41,294 bases of DNA. Source: an uncultured Methylocystaceae bacterium. Lineage in GTDB: Bacteria; Pseudomonadota; Alphaproteobacteria; Rhizobiales; Beijerinckiaceae. Below the pieces are notes generated by a model. It worked only from the letters and a program-made list of their open reading frames with translations. It was not told where the DNA came from and did no database searches. Positions 16,757 through 26,200 of the stretch are shown here, one piece after another (within the stretch, counting starts at the first letter, position 1; each line of letters opens with the position of its first letter). Location of the stretch: positions 1-41,294 of the forward strand of contig CAIQCB010000063.1 of NCBI GenBank assembly GCA_903870245.1, given 5' to 3'. Position numbers and translations under genes: made by a program.

Positions 16757-17700
16757 GGAAGGATGGCTCCAACGAGAAAAAATGAAATTAAAGCCAAACA
16801 GTAATAACTGACCCGGTCTTTTAAAGCGTAGACAATAGGGTCGTCGTGCATGGCGCCTCTATGCGTGACAAATACCATACGCGTCGTCCAGTAGAGAAGG
16901 ACAGGACAAACACCCCAAATAGCATGAGGCCTTTTGTACAAAGTAACGACCTCTGGCGAATTAATATATAGCGCCATTATCAGCACAGAGACATAGCCTG
17001 CAGACAATGCCATATTGCTGATTATAGGTAGGTCATTAATATGATAGCCTCGCCCGTGAGCTTTCACCTCTCCAGACGCAACACCATCAACTAGTTCTGA
17101 CTGTCGCTTTACGGCGGCAAGAGAAAGAAAAAAGAAAATGGAAAAAGCCAGCAGCCACTCTGATAAGGGTACGCCAGCAACAACTCCTCCTGCTACGATG
17201 CGAACTGTATAAAGACCGGCGAGAACGCATATATCAATGACAAGCTTCCTTTTAAGATACATCGAGTAGGCAGTGGATATGAGAAAATAGCACAGCAGAA
17301 TTGCTGCGAGAGGTAACCCAACATATAGTGCAATACTGAAAGCGACCGCGATCAATCCCCCGGCAATCCATATCCCTTGCGTCGCGGCTAATGCGCCTGA
17401 AGCAAAGGGTCTGTAGCGTTTTCTAGGATGAGCTCGATCCGCTTCGATATCGACAAGGTCATTTATGACATATACGCCGGATGCGAGCACACTAAAGGCG
17501 ATGAAAGCCAAGAGTGAATTCCATACATGGTCGAAACCAAATCTATGGGCAGTCAATATCGGTACAAAAATAAGTATATTCTTTAGCCATTGATGCGGCC
17601 TCAATACTTTGACGTACGGAAAATTGATCAACGCAACAGGTACGCCTTTGACGTTAAGATTTTGACTCATTTTATGATTCATGTTTGGTTGACAAAGCAA
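16753..17700 (-). CDS. UbiA-family decaprenyl-phosphate phosphoribosyltransferase (Rv3806c/NoeC-like)
   Basis: The 315-residue product is a UbiA-type membrane prenyltransferase with about eight or nine helices. The first aspartate motif is N80-D81-L-V-D84-I-E-A-D88, and YSMYLKRK lies in the second conserved loop. The RPHQWLKN motif (34-41) is typical of the branch that joins phosphoribosyl pyrophosphate to decaprenyl phosphate, committing it to arabinose donor synthesis. It is the first gene of the five-gene run. The start is uncertain: TTG 17700, ATG 17682 or ATG 17670, none with a clear ribosome binding site. A phosphatase for the 5-phosphoribosyl product (Rv3807c in mycobacteria) is not present in the window. 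Confidence 0.88.
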   Translation of the reverse strand: MLCQPNMNHKMSQNLNVKGVPVALINFPYVKVLRPHQWLKNILIFVPILTAHRFGFDHVWNSLLAFIAFSVLASGVYVINDLVDIEADRAHPRKRYRPFASGALAATQGIWIAGGLIAVAFSIALYVGLPLAAILLCYFLISTAYSMYLKRKLVIDICVLAGLYTVRIVAGGVVAGVPLSEWLLAFSIFFFLSLAAVKRQSELVDGVASGEVKAHGRGYHINDLPIISNMALSAGYVSVLIMALYINSPEVVTLYKRPHAIWGVCPVLLYWTTRMVFVTHRGAMHDDPIVYALKDRVSYYCLALISFFLVGAILP

Positions 17701-17725
17701 GCAGGGCTATTTGACCTAGCACCGG

Positions 17726-18205
17726 TCATTCGGACAACGAGTTAAGCACCTCCCACATTTCACTCGAACTCGCTAGAGCTGATATAGGGCTCCCGCGCGT
17801 ATGTTCGCATAGCGTGGTCAGGGTCCTATAAGCGCCGGTTGCTACAGGCTCTGTCGCAGCCCGGAGGCGAACAATAGCATCATTTAATTCAGTTATATTC
17901 AACTTCCCGGCGCTGTCGAGACCGACTTTACGATCATCATCATTATCAGCTGCGCATGTTGTGAAAAGATTGCGTTTCGCCTCAAGACTGAGACGGCCAG
18001 CCTGTCTGTCTCGCTGGCGGAAGTTGATGATAACGTCATCCTGTGGCTTGCGGAAATCGAAGTACCGAACTGCGGCGGCGCTTACGATTGCGCCTTCCAT
18101 TCCCTGCCATGCGTGCTCGCACAGCAATGCTGCAAGATGTCGGGCTGCTACGAGCCCTTCGAAAGTGAATTCGTCGCTTGCAGCAAATTCGGGAGATTGG
18201 GTCAA
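17726..18205 (-). CDS. Hypothetical protein of unknown function
   Basis: The 159-residue product starts at TTG 18205, which has a near-perfect AGGAGGAA 4 bases upstream. It is mostly helical and acidic, with no signal peptide or membrane segment. It contains a central Arg/Asp-rich portion (NFRQRDRQAGRLSLEAKRNLF) that I cannot place in a family. It ends 25 bases before the UbiA gene starts on the same strand, so it may be the leading gene of that operon. Its composition is closer to the GC-rich backbone than to the AT-rich operon. No function is proposed. Confidence 0.55.
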   Translation of the reverse strand: MTQSPEFAASDEFTFEGLVAARHLAALLCEHAWQGMEGAIVSAAAVRYFDFRKPQDDVIINFRQRDRQAGRLSLEAKRNLFTTCAADNDDDRKVGLDSAGKLNITELNDAIVRLRAATEPVATGAYRTLTTLCEHTRGSPISALASSSEMWEVLNSLSE

Positions 18206-18356
18206 TTATTCCTCCTGGAAATAGCCGGAGCGCACGCGATTCGTCTGTCAACGCTAATCGGCGCGGCACAGATTATTCAAAATCTTCAGGATTTCCTCTG
18301 ACACACTCGCAGTGATGATCTTATTGATTTGATCGTCTTGATAAGGAGGGACGATC

Positions 18357-18819
18357 ATGAAACCGGCAACCGCCACACAGCCTGCAAAAACCGCCGCCAT
18401 CCCTCAAATGGTTGTGGGTAAGGCTCTCAGCGCCGAGAAAAATCGATCCTCGGCTTGCGGTGAGAAGCTCCGCATCGTCGTCCGCGAGGCGAAAAAATCC
18501 CCTGAACACGCGAAGACGCATAAGCCAGGAGGAGGATGGGAATGGGTGAAGGGCTCGTCAGCAAAAAAGGCGAGGGCAGTGCTCGGTCAGTTAAGGGGGG
18601 GCGCGCTGATGGGGCGAGGCGTCAGTCTCGCTCATGATGACAATGCCTGTCGCAAAAATTGTGACCACCACATGCTGCTTAAGCGCAGCCCAGAATTCTC
18701 TGCGTCATCCCGCACCATTCAAGCACAGACTCTTGAAATCCCGGGACCGCACAAGGACGCAGGTTCAATTTTCGAAGGTAGGAAGAGTGTGTATAAGCAA
18801 TTGTATTTGAATAGTTTAA
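18357..18819 (+). pseudogene. Possible broken gene running into the tRNA-Leu antisense strand
   Basis: An open frame begins at ATG 18357 with a strong AAGGAGG 7 bases upstream. The first 80 or so residues are Lys/Ala-rich (MKPATATQPAKTAAIPQMVV, later KSPEHAKTHKPGGGWEW). It has no stop of its own before the tRNA and would be translated through the tRNA antisense strand to 18920. Reading through a tRNA is not expected of a real gene. It is either a truncated gene at an insertion boundary or a chance frame behind a good ribosome binding site. Confidence 0.35.
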
Positions 18820-18904
18820 TGGTGCCCAGGAGAGGACTCGAACCTCCACGGCTTTCACCACTGGTACCTGAAACCAGCGCGTCTACCAATTCCGCCACCT
18901 GGGC
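18820..18904 (-). tRNA. tRNA-Leu (anticodon CAG)
   Basis: The 85-base gene folds into a standard class II tRNA with an acceptor stem GCCCAGG/CCTGGGC, D-arm GGCGGAATTGGTAGAC, anticodon loop TTCAGGT reading CAG, a variable arm, T loop TTCGAGT, and an encoded CCA end. It decodes CUG. Its 3' end faces the AT-rich region to the left, as expected if the tRNA served as an integration site. Confidence 0.96.
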
Positions 18905-19096
18905 AACGTGGGTCTCTTAGGGCCGCTGGGTCGCCCATGTCAATGTGGCGGCGGCCGAAAAGCCTCCGGCGGCTGCGGCAATCGCGATTTTGGCGCAGGC
19001 TGGCGCTTGCGCCGCATTTCCTTCCTCGCCGATTTTCGCTATGACCCGGGCGTCGCCGATGCGGCGGTGCGGCATGAAGCGGAGTGAGGACAGAGC

Positions 19097-20104
19097 ATGA
19101 GCGGCGAGAGCGTGGGCGCGGGACGCATTGTGACGGTGTTTGGCGGCTCGGGCTTTATCGGCCGCTATGTCGTGCGGGCGCTGGCGCGCGACGGATGGCG
19201 CGTGCGCGTGGCCTGCCGCCGGCCCGATCTCGCCTTTTTCCTGCAGCCGCTCGGCCGGCCCGGACAGGTGGTCGCCGTGCAGGCCAATCTCCGCGATCCC
19301 GCCTCTGTCGTCGCCGCTGTTCAGGGCGCCTCGGCGGTGGTCAACCTGGTTGGTATTCTCGCCGAGACCGGCAAACAAAAATTTGCAACTGTGCAGGCGC
19401 AGGGCGCGCGCCTTGCGGCGGAAGCCGCCGCCGCTGTCGGCGTGACCAATTTCGTGCAGATGTCGGCGATCGGCGCGGACGCTCGGGGTTCAGCCGCCTA
19501 TGCGCGCAGCAAGGCCGAGGGCGAAGCAGCGGTGCTGGCCGCGATTCCAACCGCCGTCATCCTCCGTCCCTCGGTAGTGTTCGGCGTCGAGGACGAGTTT
19601 TTCAACCGGTTCGGAACTATGGCGCGGTTTTTCCCGGTGATCCCGATTGTCGGGGCGGAAACCCGCTTCCAACCGGTTTATGTCGGCGACGTCGCCGAGG
19701 CGGTGGCGGCGGCGATCGCCGGTCGCGCCCGCGCCGGCGCGGTCTACGAACTTGGCGGCCCGGAGACGAAAAGCTTCGGCGCCCTGGTCGACTATGTTCT
19801 GACAGCGTCGGAGCGCGACCGTTATGTGATGAAGCTGGGGTTTGGCGCTGGCAAGATCGTAGCGTGGATCATGCAACTGCTCACCGCATTGTCACTGGGT
19901 CTGTTTCCGAAAATCTTGCGCATGACCGCCGACCAGGTTGAACTGCTCAAACATGACAATATCGTGAGCGACGACGCGAAAGCGGAGGGCCGCACGTTCG
20001 AGGGGCTCGGAATCGCGCCGCAATCCATTGAGGCGATCGCGCCGACCTATCTCTATCGCTATCGCAAGACCGGGCAGTATCAGTCGCAACGGCTTGGCGC
20101 CTGA
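19097..20104 (+). CDS. Complex I NDUFA9-family NAD(P)-binding protein
   Basis: The 335-residue product is an atypical short-chain dehydrogenase. It has the Rossmann motif VTVFGGSGFIGRYVVRAL (13-30), then VVNLVGIL, FVQMSAIGADARGSAAYARSKAEGE and LRPSVVFGVEDEFFNRF, all typical of alphaproteobacterial homologues of the mitochondrial complex I subunit NDUFA9. This subunit binds NADPH and stabilises or tunes complex I at the membrane; it does not itself carry the main electron path. GTGAGGA lies just upstream of the ATG. The gene stands alone next to tRNA-Leu, and its last codons run into a short tandem repeat. Confidence 0.92.
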   Translation: MSGESVGAGRIVTVFGGSGFIGRYVVRALARDGWRVRVACRRPDLAFFLQPLGRPGQVVAVQANLRDPASVVAAVQGASAVVNLVGILAETGKQKFATVQAQGARLAAEAAAAVGVTNFVQMSAIGADARGSAAYARSKAEGEAAVLAAIPTAVILRPSVVFGVEDEFFNRFGTMARFFPVIPIVGAETRFQPVYVGDVAEAVAAAIAGRARAGAVYELGGPETKSFGALVDYVLTASERDRYVMKLGFGAGKIVAWIMQLLTALSLGLFPKILRMTADQVELLKHDNIVSDDAKAEGRTFEGLGIAPQSIEAIAPTYLYRYRKTGQYQSQRLGA

Positions 20105-20136
20105 GACGGGCGCCTGAGACGGGCGCCTGAGACGGG
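20098..20136. repeat. 13-bp tandem repeat, three copies
   Basis: CGCCTGAGACGGG is repeated three times without interruption at 20098-20110, 20111-20123 and 20124-20136. The first copy contains the stop codon of the NDUFA9-like gene. The array lies between two convergent genes and probably arose by replication slippage. Confidence 0.95.
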
Positions 20137-20139
20137 CGG

Positions 20140-20418
20140 CTAGCGCGCCGTCTCAAGATCGAGGCGTCGCTCAAGCCGCTCCAGCACGCAATTCCTGTCG
20201 AGCCGGATGAGTTTTGCGTCCAGATAACCGATCTTCGGCACGCCATAGACGAGCGCGCCGTTGCGGTAATAATAATCATAGATGGTTGTCTGATCGTTTT
20301 TGGCGTAGTCGCCCGCGCTTTTCAAAAAAACGCCCGTGCATGTGTATTCGGCCAGAGCCACGCCAGGCGCGGCGCAAAGCATAGCGCCGACTGTGATCGC
20401 TGCGAGACGTTGCATCAT
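20140..20418 (-). CDS. Small exported hypothetical protein
   Basis: The 92-residue product begins with a signal peptide (residues 1-23, cleavage after VALA). The mature part is about 69 residues, with two cysteines (C27 in EYTCTGV and C77 in DRNCVLE) that could form a disulfide in the periplasm. It includes a tyrosine-rich segment, TTIYDYYYRNG. The pair of ATG codons at 20413-20418 has GGGAG 5-7 bases upstream. It converges on the NDUFA9-like gene and diverges from the DUF1254 gene. The family is not recognised. Confidence 0.75.
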   Translation of the reverse strand: MMQRLAAITVGAMLCAAPGVALAEYTCTGVFLKSAGDYAKNDQTTIYDYYYRNGALVYGVPKIGYLDAKLIRLDRNCVLERLERRLDLETAR

Positions 20419-20706
20419 CTTGTCTCCCTGCATTTTGTCTTTGGGCCTTGCATGACGCGGCCGGGCGTTGCGCCAGACATTTGCGCCATGTGCCGCCCCA
20501 ATCGTTGCGCCAGGCATGGCGCCAAGCATGCCGTCAAGCATGGCTCGGGCGTCTTTGTGCCGGAATAGTTTTCCATCACCCGCCCCCGATGTCCAGCGGC
20601 GACGAAATTTGTGATATTTTCTCATCAAGCCAATTCTAAATGAGCGCTTGCCTGCCGATGAGATCGCCAATTACGATTGGGCTCGCATAAAACAGGACCA
20701 GACGGC

Positions 20707-21708
20707 ATGATCGGCAAAAAGACCCGCGTTCTTATCGCTTTGTTTTTCCTTTCGACGCCGGCAACGGGCGCAGGGAACGTCACTGTCGAAAATTTCAGAC
20801 GTGCGGAAACGCATTACTACATGCAAGCGCGCGCCGACGCCGGTTGCTTTGGAAAGCTGTGCAGCGAGCGCGGTCCGATGCCAGTCGACAAACAGGAAGT
20901 GATTCGGCTCAATCGCGACACGCCCTACACGGCGGGGGTTTTCGATCTGACCTCGCCGGCGACCATCGCCATGCCGAAGACCAATGGTCGGTTCCAGTCG
21001 CTCGTCGTCATCAACGAAGATCACTTCATCAAGCTTGTTTCATACAAGCCCGGTGACTACACATTGAACATGAAGAATATCGGAACGCGCTATGCCTATG
21101 TCATCATACGCACATTTATGGACCCGAACAGCGCTGCTGATGTCGAAAAAACCCACAAGCTCCAGGATGAGATCAAAGTAAGGCAGGCCAACGTCGGCAA
21201 GCTCGAATTGCCCGAATGGGATCAGGCGCAGCGACAGAAGCTTCACGACGCCCTGCTGGTTCTCGGCCCTTTCCAGCCTGACAGCCACGCCAGTTTTGGC
21301 GACATAAAAGAGGTCGATCCGGTCAAGCATTTGATCGCGACCGCTGTCGGTTGGGGCGGAAATCGTGAACAGGATGCGATCTATCTGAATGTCACGCCAA
21401 AGGAGAATAATGGTCGCCAGGCCTATTCCCTGAGAGTGAAAGACACGCCAGTCGATGGTTTCTGGTCCATCACGGTCTATAACGAAAAGGGCTTTTATGA
21501 AGCTCCCGAGAACGCGATTTCGGTCAACAACCTCACCGCCCGGAAAGAAGAGGATGGTTCGGTCGTGATTAATTTCGGCGGCGATCCCGGGTTGAAAAAT
21601 TATTTACGCATTATGCCCGGATGGAATTACATCGTGCGCCTCTATCGGCCTCATCCGGAAATCATCAACGGCAAATGGACGTTCCCTGAAGCTGTCGCCA
21701 AACATTGA
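20707..21708 (+). CDS. DUF1254/DUF1214 domain protein, exported
   Basis: The 333-residue product has a signal peptide (about 1-22). The DUF1254 domain follows with VENFRRAETHYYMQ, IRLNRDTPYTAGVFDLTSP and RFQSLVVINEDHF. The DUF1214 domain closes the protein with DTPVDGFWSITVYNEKGFYEAPE and NYIVRLYRPHPEIINGKW. These paired beta-rich domains are common in exported proteobacterial proteins of unknown activity. ATG 20707 is chosen because it places the signal peptide at the N-terminus and has AGGA upstream; TTG 20677 would add ten residues. It is a single-gene unit. Confidence 0.88.
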   Translation: MIGKKTRVLIALFFLSTPATGAGNVTVENFRRAETHYYMQARADAGCFGKLCSERGPMPVDKQEVIRLNRDTPYTAGVFDLTSPATIAMPKTNGRFQSLVVINEDHFIKLVSYKPGDYTLNMKNIGTRYAYVIIRTFMDPNSAADVEKTHKLQDEIKVRQANVGKLELPEWDQAQRQKLHDALLVLGPFQPDSHASFGDIKEVDPVKHLIATAVGWGGNREQDAIYLNVTPKENNGRQAYSLRVKDTPVDGFWSITVYNEKGFYEAPENAISVNNLTARKEEDGSVVINFGGDPGLKNYLRIMPGWNYIVRLYRPHPEIINGKWTFPEAVAKH

Positions 21709-21994
21709 TCTCGCGCGCCAACAGCAAGCGCCGGGTGGGCGGCTCGATCGACGATTGAACGCAGAATGCTCCTATGTTTCCGAGCAAGGGCAAAAAAGCA
21801 GCCTGGAGCAAGCCAGCGCTGAAATCGCCCGTGAACCATCGTTCACAGCGGGAGATCATTCGCCCTAGCGCGTTGCGCCACCGCGCAGATGACCGGCGTA
21901 TTGTTGTCGAGCGACCCGTTCGATTTCAGCGCGCGTCTGTGATGAAAACCACGCAGCTTGTCGGGCGAGGCCGCACGTCGGCGACAAATCCGGG

Positions 21995-23242
21995 TTAAGA
22001 TAGTAACTTCGGGGACAGCATTACGCGTCCCGCACCCTGTCGATCTTTTGGCAGATCGAGACTTTCCGCGTGATCCAGAAGTTCTGCTTCGAGCTGCGCA
22101 AGAGTCATGTCTGGCCAACGTTCGAGAAGGAGGCACGCCAGTCCCGTTACGATCGGCGCGGCAAGGGAGGTGCCGCTCCAGGCGGCGAATTCTCCTGACT
22201 TCGTGCAGGTGGTGACAGCCTCGCCCGGCGCCACAAGCTTGGGCGCGGTGACTGTCAGCCCTTCGAGAATAACGTTTCCACCGCCGCTGCGCGACCATAC
22301 GCCTCCAGAGGAGTTGCATGCGCCAACCGAGATGACGTTAGGGTAATTGCCCGGACTGCGCGTCTCGTCCTTCCCTTCGTTGCCGATGGCGCTTACCGTC
22401 AGCACATGCACCCGACGCAGCACCTCGGTCATGATCTGCATGTTGGGATGGAACCCTGACTGGCCTGCTGAAATATTCACGACCGAAATATTCGTTTGAG
22501 ACGCCACCCATTCGAGCGCCAGAACATATCCGCTTAAAGTCCCATATGATCCGGGAAGCATGATGACATTAACGAGTGACGCCCCCGGCGCCACGCCGAC
22601 GGTGCGGCCGGCGATCAAGCCGGCCACCATGGTTCCGTGACCATGGGTGTCTTTCGTTTGATCAAGTTTTCTGGTGCGCCAACCGTCGAGATCAAGTTCT
22701 TGCGCGTCGACGACGCGATCGGCGAGTTCCGGCACGTCGGCGACGCCAGTATCGAGAACGGCCGCAGTCACGCCATGGCCTGTGCCGGCGAAGCCGGCCT
22801 TGCGCGCGGCTTCAAGGCCTATTTGCCTCAGGTGCCAGAGCGTTTCGCCGTCGCCAACCGTGGGCTGAGCGGCGGCGATATCTCCCGATGCGGGCAGGGG
22901 AGCGATCAGATTCATCGAGTCGTCCTGGACCAGAACCGCCTCGGTGAGTTCGTCGCCAAGGTTGCTTGCGCTGGTCTCATCAGCCTCAATGACTGTAATC
23001 CCTGTGGAGATCATCTGCCGCTCGGGACTGGCAAGGACGCGCAGGATCCGTTGTGCGCCAGCGCTCTTCAGGCGACGCGTTTCGCGCTCGATAGCGTTCT
23101 TTATGGTCGAGTGCGCCTGATCATGGCTGACGCGAAATTCGTGGAGCTTTTCCCGCATGCGGGTGCGAAGGGCGGGTTGCGGAGCGACGCCGCCGAATTC
23201 GAGCGCCGCCAGATCCACTCTGGGTATTATCAGATAGCGCAT
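21995..23242 (-). CDS. S8-family serine protease (subtilase) without signal peptide
   Basis: The 415-residue product has a complete subtilisin triad: D164 in AAVLDTGVA, H202 in HGHGTMVAG and S359 in WSGTSLAAP, with the oxyanion asparagine N288 in AIGNEG. The first 130 residues form a helical N-terminal region of unknown type, rich in Arg/Glu, where a propeptide would normally sit. No signal peptide or membrane segment is seen, so the enzyme is probably cytosolic or released by another route. It is the last of three minus-strand genes (patatin, peptidoglycan-hydrolase-ankyrin protein, subtilase); the gap to the preceding gene is 54 bases. GGGAG lies 11 bases before the ATG. Substrate is unknown. 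Confidence 0.92.
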   Translation of the reverse strand: MRYLIIPRVDLAALEFGGVAPQPALRTRMREKLHEFRVSHDQAHSTIKNAIERETRRLKSAGAQRILRVLASPERQMISTGITVIEADETSASNLGDELTEAVLVQDDSMNLIAPLPASGDIAAAQPTVGDGETLWHLRQIGLEAARKAGFAGTGHGVTAAVLDTGVADVPELADRVVDAQELDLDGWRTRKLDQTKDTHGHGTMVAGLIAGRTVGVAPGASLVNVIMLPGSYGTLSGYVLALEWVASQTNISVVNISAGQSGFHPNMQIMTEVLRRVHVLTVSAIGNEGKDETRSPGNYPNVISVGACNSSGGVWSRSGGGNVILEGLTVTAPKLVAPGEAVTTCTKSGEFAAWSGTSLAAPIVTGLACLLLERWPDMTLAQLEAELLDHAESLDLPKDRQGAGRVMLSPKLLS

Positions 23243-23296
23243 TGTTCGATTGTCTCCCCGTCGGGACCGACAAACACGGTTCGTTAGTCCGGCGCT

Positions 23297-26200
23297 TTAT
23301 CGTGACCTCGCCGACAACAACGCAATGACGCTCTCGTAGTCGAACAAACGTTCCGGGTCGAGCGGTTCAAAATCGCGGCCCTGACGCGCGCAATCGAGGG
23401 CGTCGGAGCCGGGCGTATAGACGACATCGAAGGCGTCTTCGTCGTCGGGCGGCATGGGCTGAATCCTCGTCTTCAGAAGGGGATCAGCGCCGAGCGCGAG
23501 CAAACGCGCAACGGACTCCCTCGCGCCCTCATAAGCGGCCCGGTGCAGCGGCGTCATTCCGGCGCCATCGAAGGCGTCAATATCGGCGCCGAGTTCGCGC
23601 AGGCGATTGATCGCCCCGGGGCTATCAAGCGTAGCGGCCCAGCCCATCGGCGACAATCGCCCGTCCTTGTCGGCCACATCGACGTCGCGCTCTTTCAGAA
23701 GAGCGGCGATGCGATCGAGTTGGGCGATGATTGGAGCGCGGACGTCCTGTTCCGAGATCGCCGTCGCCGACCGCCAGGCGCTCACCCAGGGAATCCACAA
23801 ATTCTCACCGCGACGACCGCGCAGGCCCTTGATGTTAACTCCTTTGGCGACGGCTTTCTCGATCAGGCCCGGCTCCGCCATGCGGAGGTCGGCGCTAGCC
23901 TGCATCGAATCAGCGAGTGCGCCGAAGAGTTCGGCCTCGCTCGCCTTGTCGATTGTATGCTCCGTCGCCAGAATGTCCGCAGCCGTCGCCATCTCCGCCT
24001 CGGCGAAAACGCGCCGCCGCTCGCTCGCCGAGAGCGCCCCGCCGCCAGCGATGGCGATGTCGGTCTCGCGCGCCGGACCCGGCTCGCCGACGATCTGCAC
24101 GAACGCATTCTCGATGGGCTGGTTTTTGGCGTCGGGAAAGCGATCTCCAAGCGTCTTTTTGAGAAGATCAATGAGGGCGATGACGCGGCCCCGGCTATCC
24201 TGCCAATCGAGTTTAAATGCGACGTCGTTGAAGGGCTGCGAAAGATTGATGCAACCCACGCTCCAGACATAGTTTTGAGCGGGATGAATGAGAATTCCCG
24301 CACGCGATCCGGTTCCGCCGAGGCGCAGCGACGGCCTCGGCGCCGCACCGACGCTCCTATCTTCAGTGTATCCGTGCGTCTCATACATCGTGACGCCGTT
24401 GAGTTGCCGGCTCCCGTGGTGCGTATAAAGCGAGTAGACTCCAGCTTCGATCCGACGAGCGAAGCGACGGCCTTCAAGACTGTTGTCGCCGGGACCTTGC
24501 CTTTCAACCGCCATCCCGGAGGCGCCGTCGATTGGTTGGCCGTCAAGCAGAACCTGATAGCGACTGACGGTTCGATCATAGGCTGCGCCCTGCCGTCTCT
24601 CGGACCGAATGCGTTCGATCCTGACGACGACGCGCCCATCCTGCGCCGCTGGAGAGAGGGGTTTCGGCTCCGGGCCTTGACCTGTATTTGAAACAGGCGT
24701 CGTCGCAGCCGGTGTGAGGAGTCTGGCGTAGCGGATTTTCAAAGCTCCGCTGTAGCCAGCATCTTCGGGACGGTATGCGCTTGCCAGGAACTCAATAAAT
24801 TTTTCAGCGTCCGCGATGTGTTGACGCCATGCAGTCAATGCGTCGGCCCGATCGAGATAACGGCCATAACCGTCGACGAATTTTTGCAGTGTCAGAAAGC
24901 GGCAAAAGTCGCCTTTATCCGGGCGTGTGGGGTGGGGGACCCTGACAGCCAGATCTCCCATGAAATCGACCCATGGCACACCGGCAAAATTATAATGCAG
25001 TCGCGCCAGTTCCGAAGCGCCCCATGCGCTCTCGATGCCCCATTGCGCAGCAAGCACAGCGATCAGCGGCTTCAGCTCTTGAGGAAGCGACGTTTCGACG
25101 AGAAGCGCACGAAACTCGGGCGTGCTTTGAGGCGGAAGCGCCGAAAGATTGAGGGACGATTGCGTCGCGACGGCGCCGGTTGACGCGCCGTCGGCGGGAA
25201 CCGCGACGATCGCCGGCGCCGCCCCGGACGACGATGCCGGATTGAGCGCGCCGTTGGAAGCGCCGACGCCGAGTTCGCGCAAGGTGTCGGCGATAACGAT
25301 GACGCGCTCGGCATAGCCGGCTTTCTGCGCCCAGCCATGGTTGGCGAGGTGGCGTATAAAGGCTGCGGGCTCATGCGCAACCTCTCGCCAGCCGGCGTAA
25401 GGCGTGCGCTCCACAAAAAGCCAGTATCCCTTGATGAAATTGCTTATGGCGGCGAAGCGAAGATAGATATCCGACCCGTCATGGGCTTGATAAACGACTT
25501 TTGTCGCAGGCGCCTCCGAAATCACCCTCGCGACCTCGGAAATGGCTTTCATCCCCGCGTAATTGAAGTGCAGGCGCGCCAGCTCGCTCTTGCCCCAGTT
25601 CGACTCCTCAGCCCATTGCGCCAGTGTGATTAGTTTCAGGCGTTCGGCGACCTCTGGGGAGAGCCCGGGTAGATTCAGCGGCGTGGACTGATAGGTCGAC
25701 CAAAGCTCACGAAACTCCGGCGTCTGGATGGCGTCGGCGGCGGCTTCGAGGCGCGGCGAGACGATCGGGTTGTTTGAAGCGATAGCGCCAGGATTCGAGC
25801 CCGATCCGGTCTCGCTTTCCGCCAGTGGCGCGCCGGCGAAGCTGGCGAAGGCGGCGACAATTCGCTCCGCCAGCGCCTGCTTCCTGTCGATCGCCATCCG
25901 GCCTTCGTTCAGGTTATGCGCGAAAAAAGGCTCGATCAACGCCGAGGGGAAAATCTGCGTCACATTCGCTTGTCCCCGACTATAACCGTTATTGGGACCG
26001 GGAATGTGAATCCCGAGATTTTCGCGCGGCCCCCGGCGATCATAAAGATCGACGAGGACATCCAGCAGCATTTGCGCCCAGCGTCGCGAATCGTCGGCTC
26101 CGTAAAGCACGAGCGATCCCTTGACGTCAGGATTGTCCGCCGGTCTTGCAACCGAATTGAAGTGAAGCTCCACGGTCGCTGTCGGCTTCCAGGCGCGAAC

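Noticed and set aside
19084-19941. Plus-strand frame of 285 codons overlapping the NDUFA9-like gene
   Set aside because: Arg/Gly-rich shifted reading of a gene with clear conserved motifs.
23543-24691. Plus-strand frame of 382 codons opposite the amidase-ankyrin gene
   Set aside because: Shadow of a high-GC gene; no domain or ribosome binding site.
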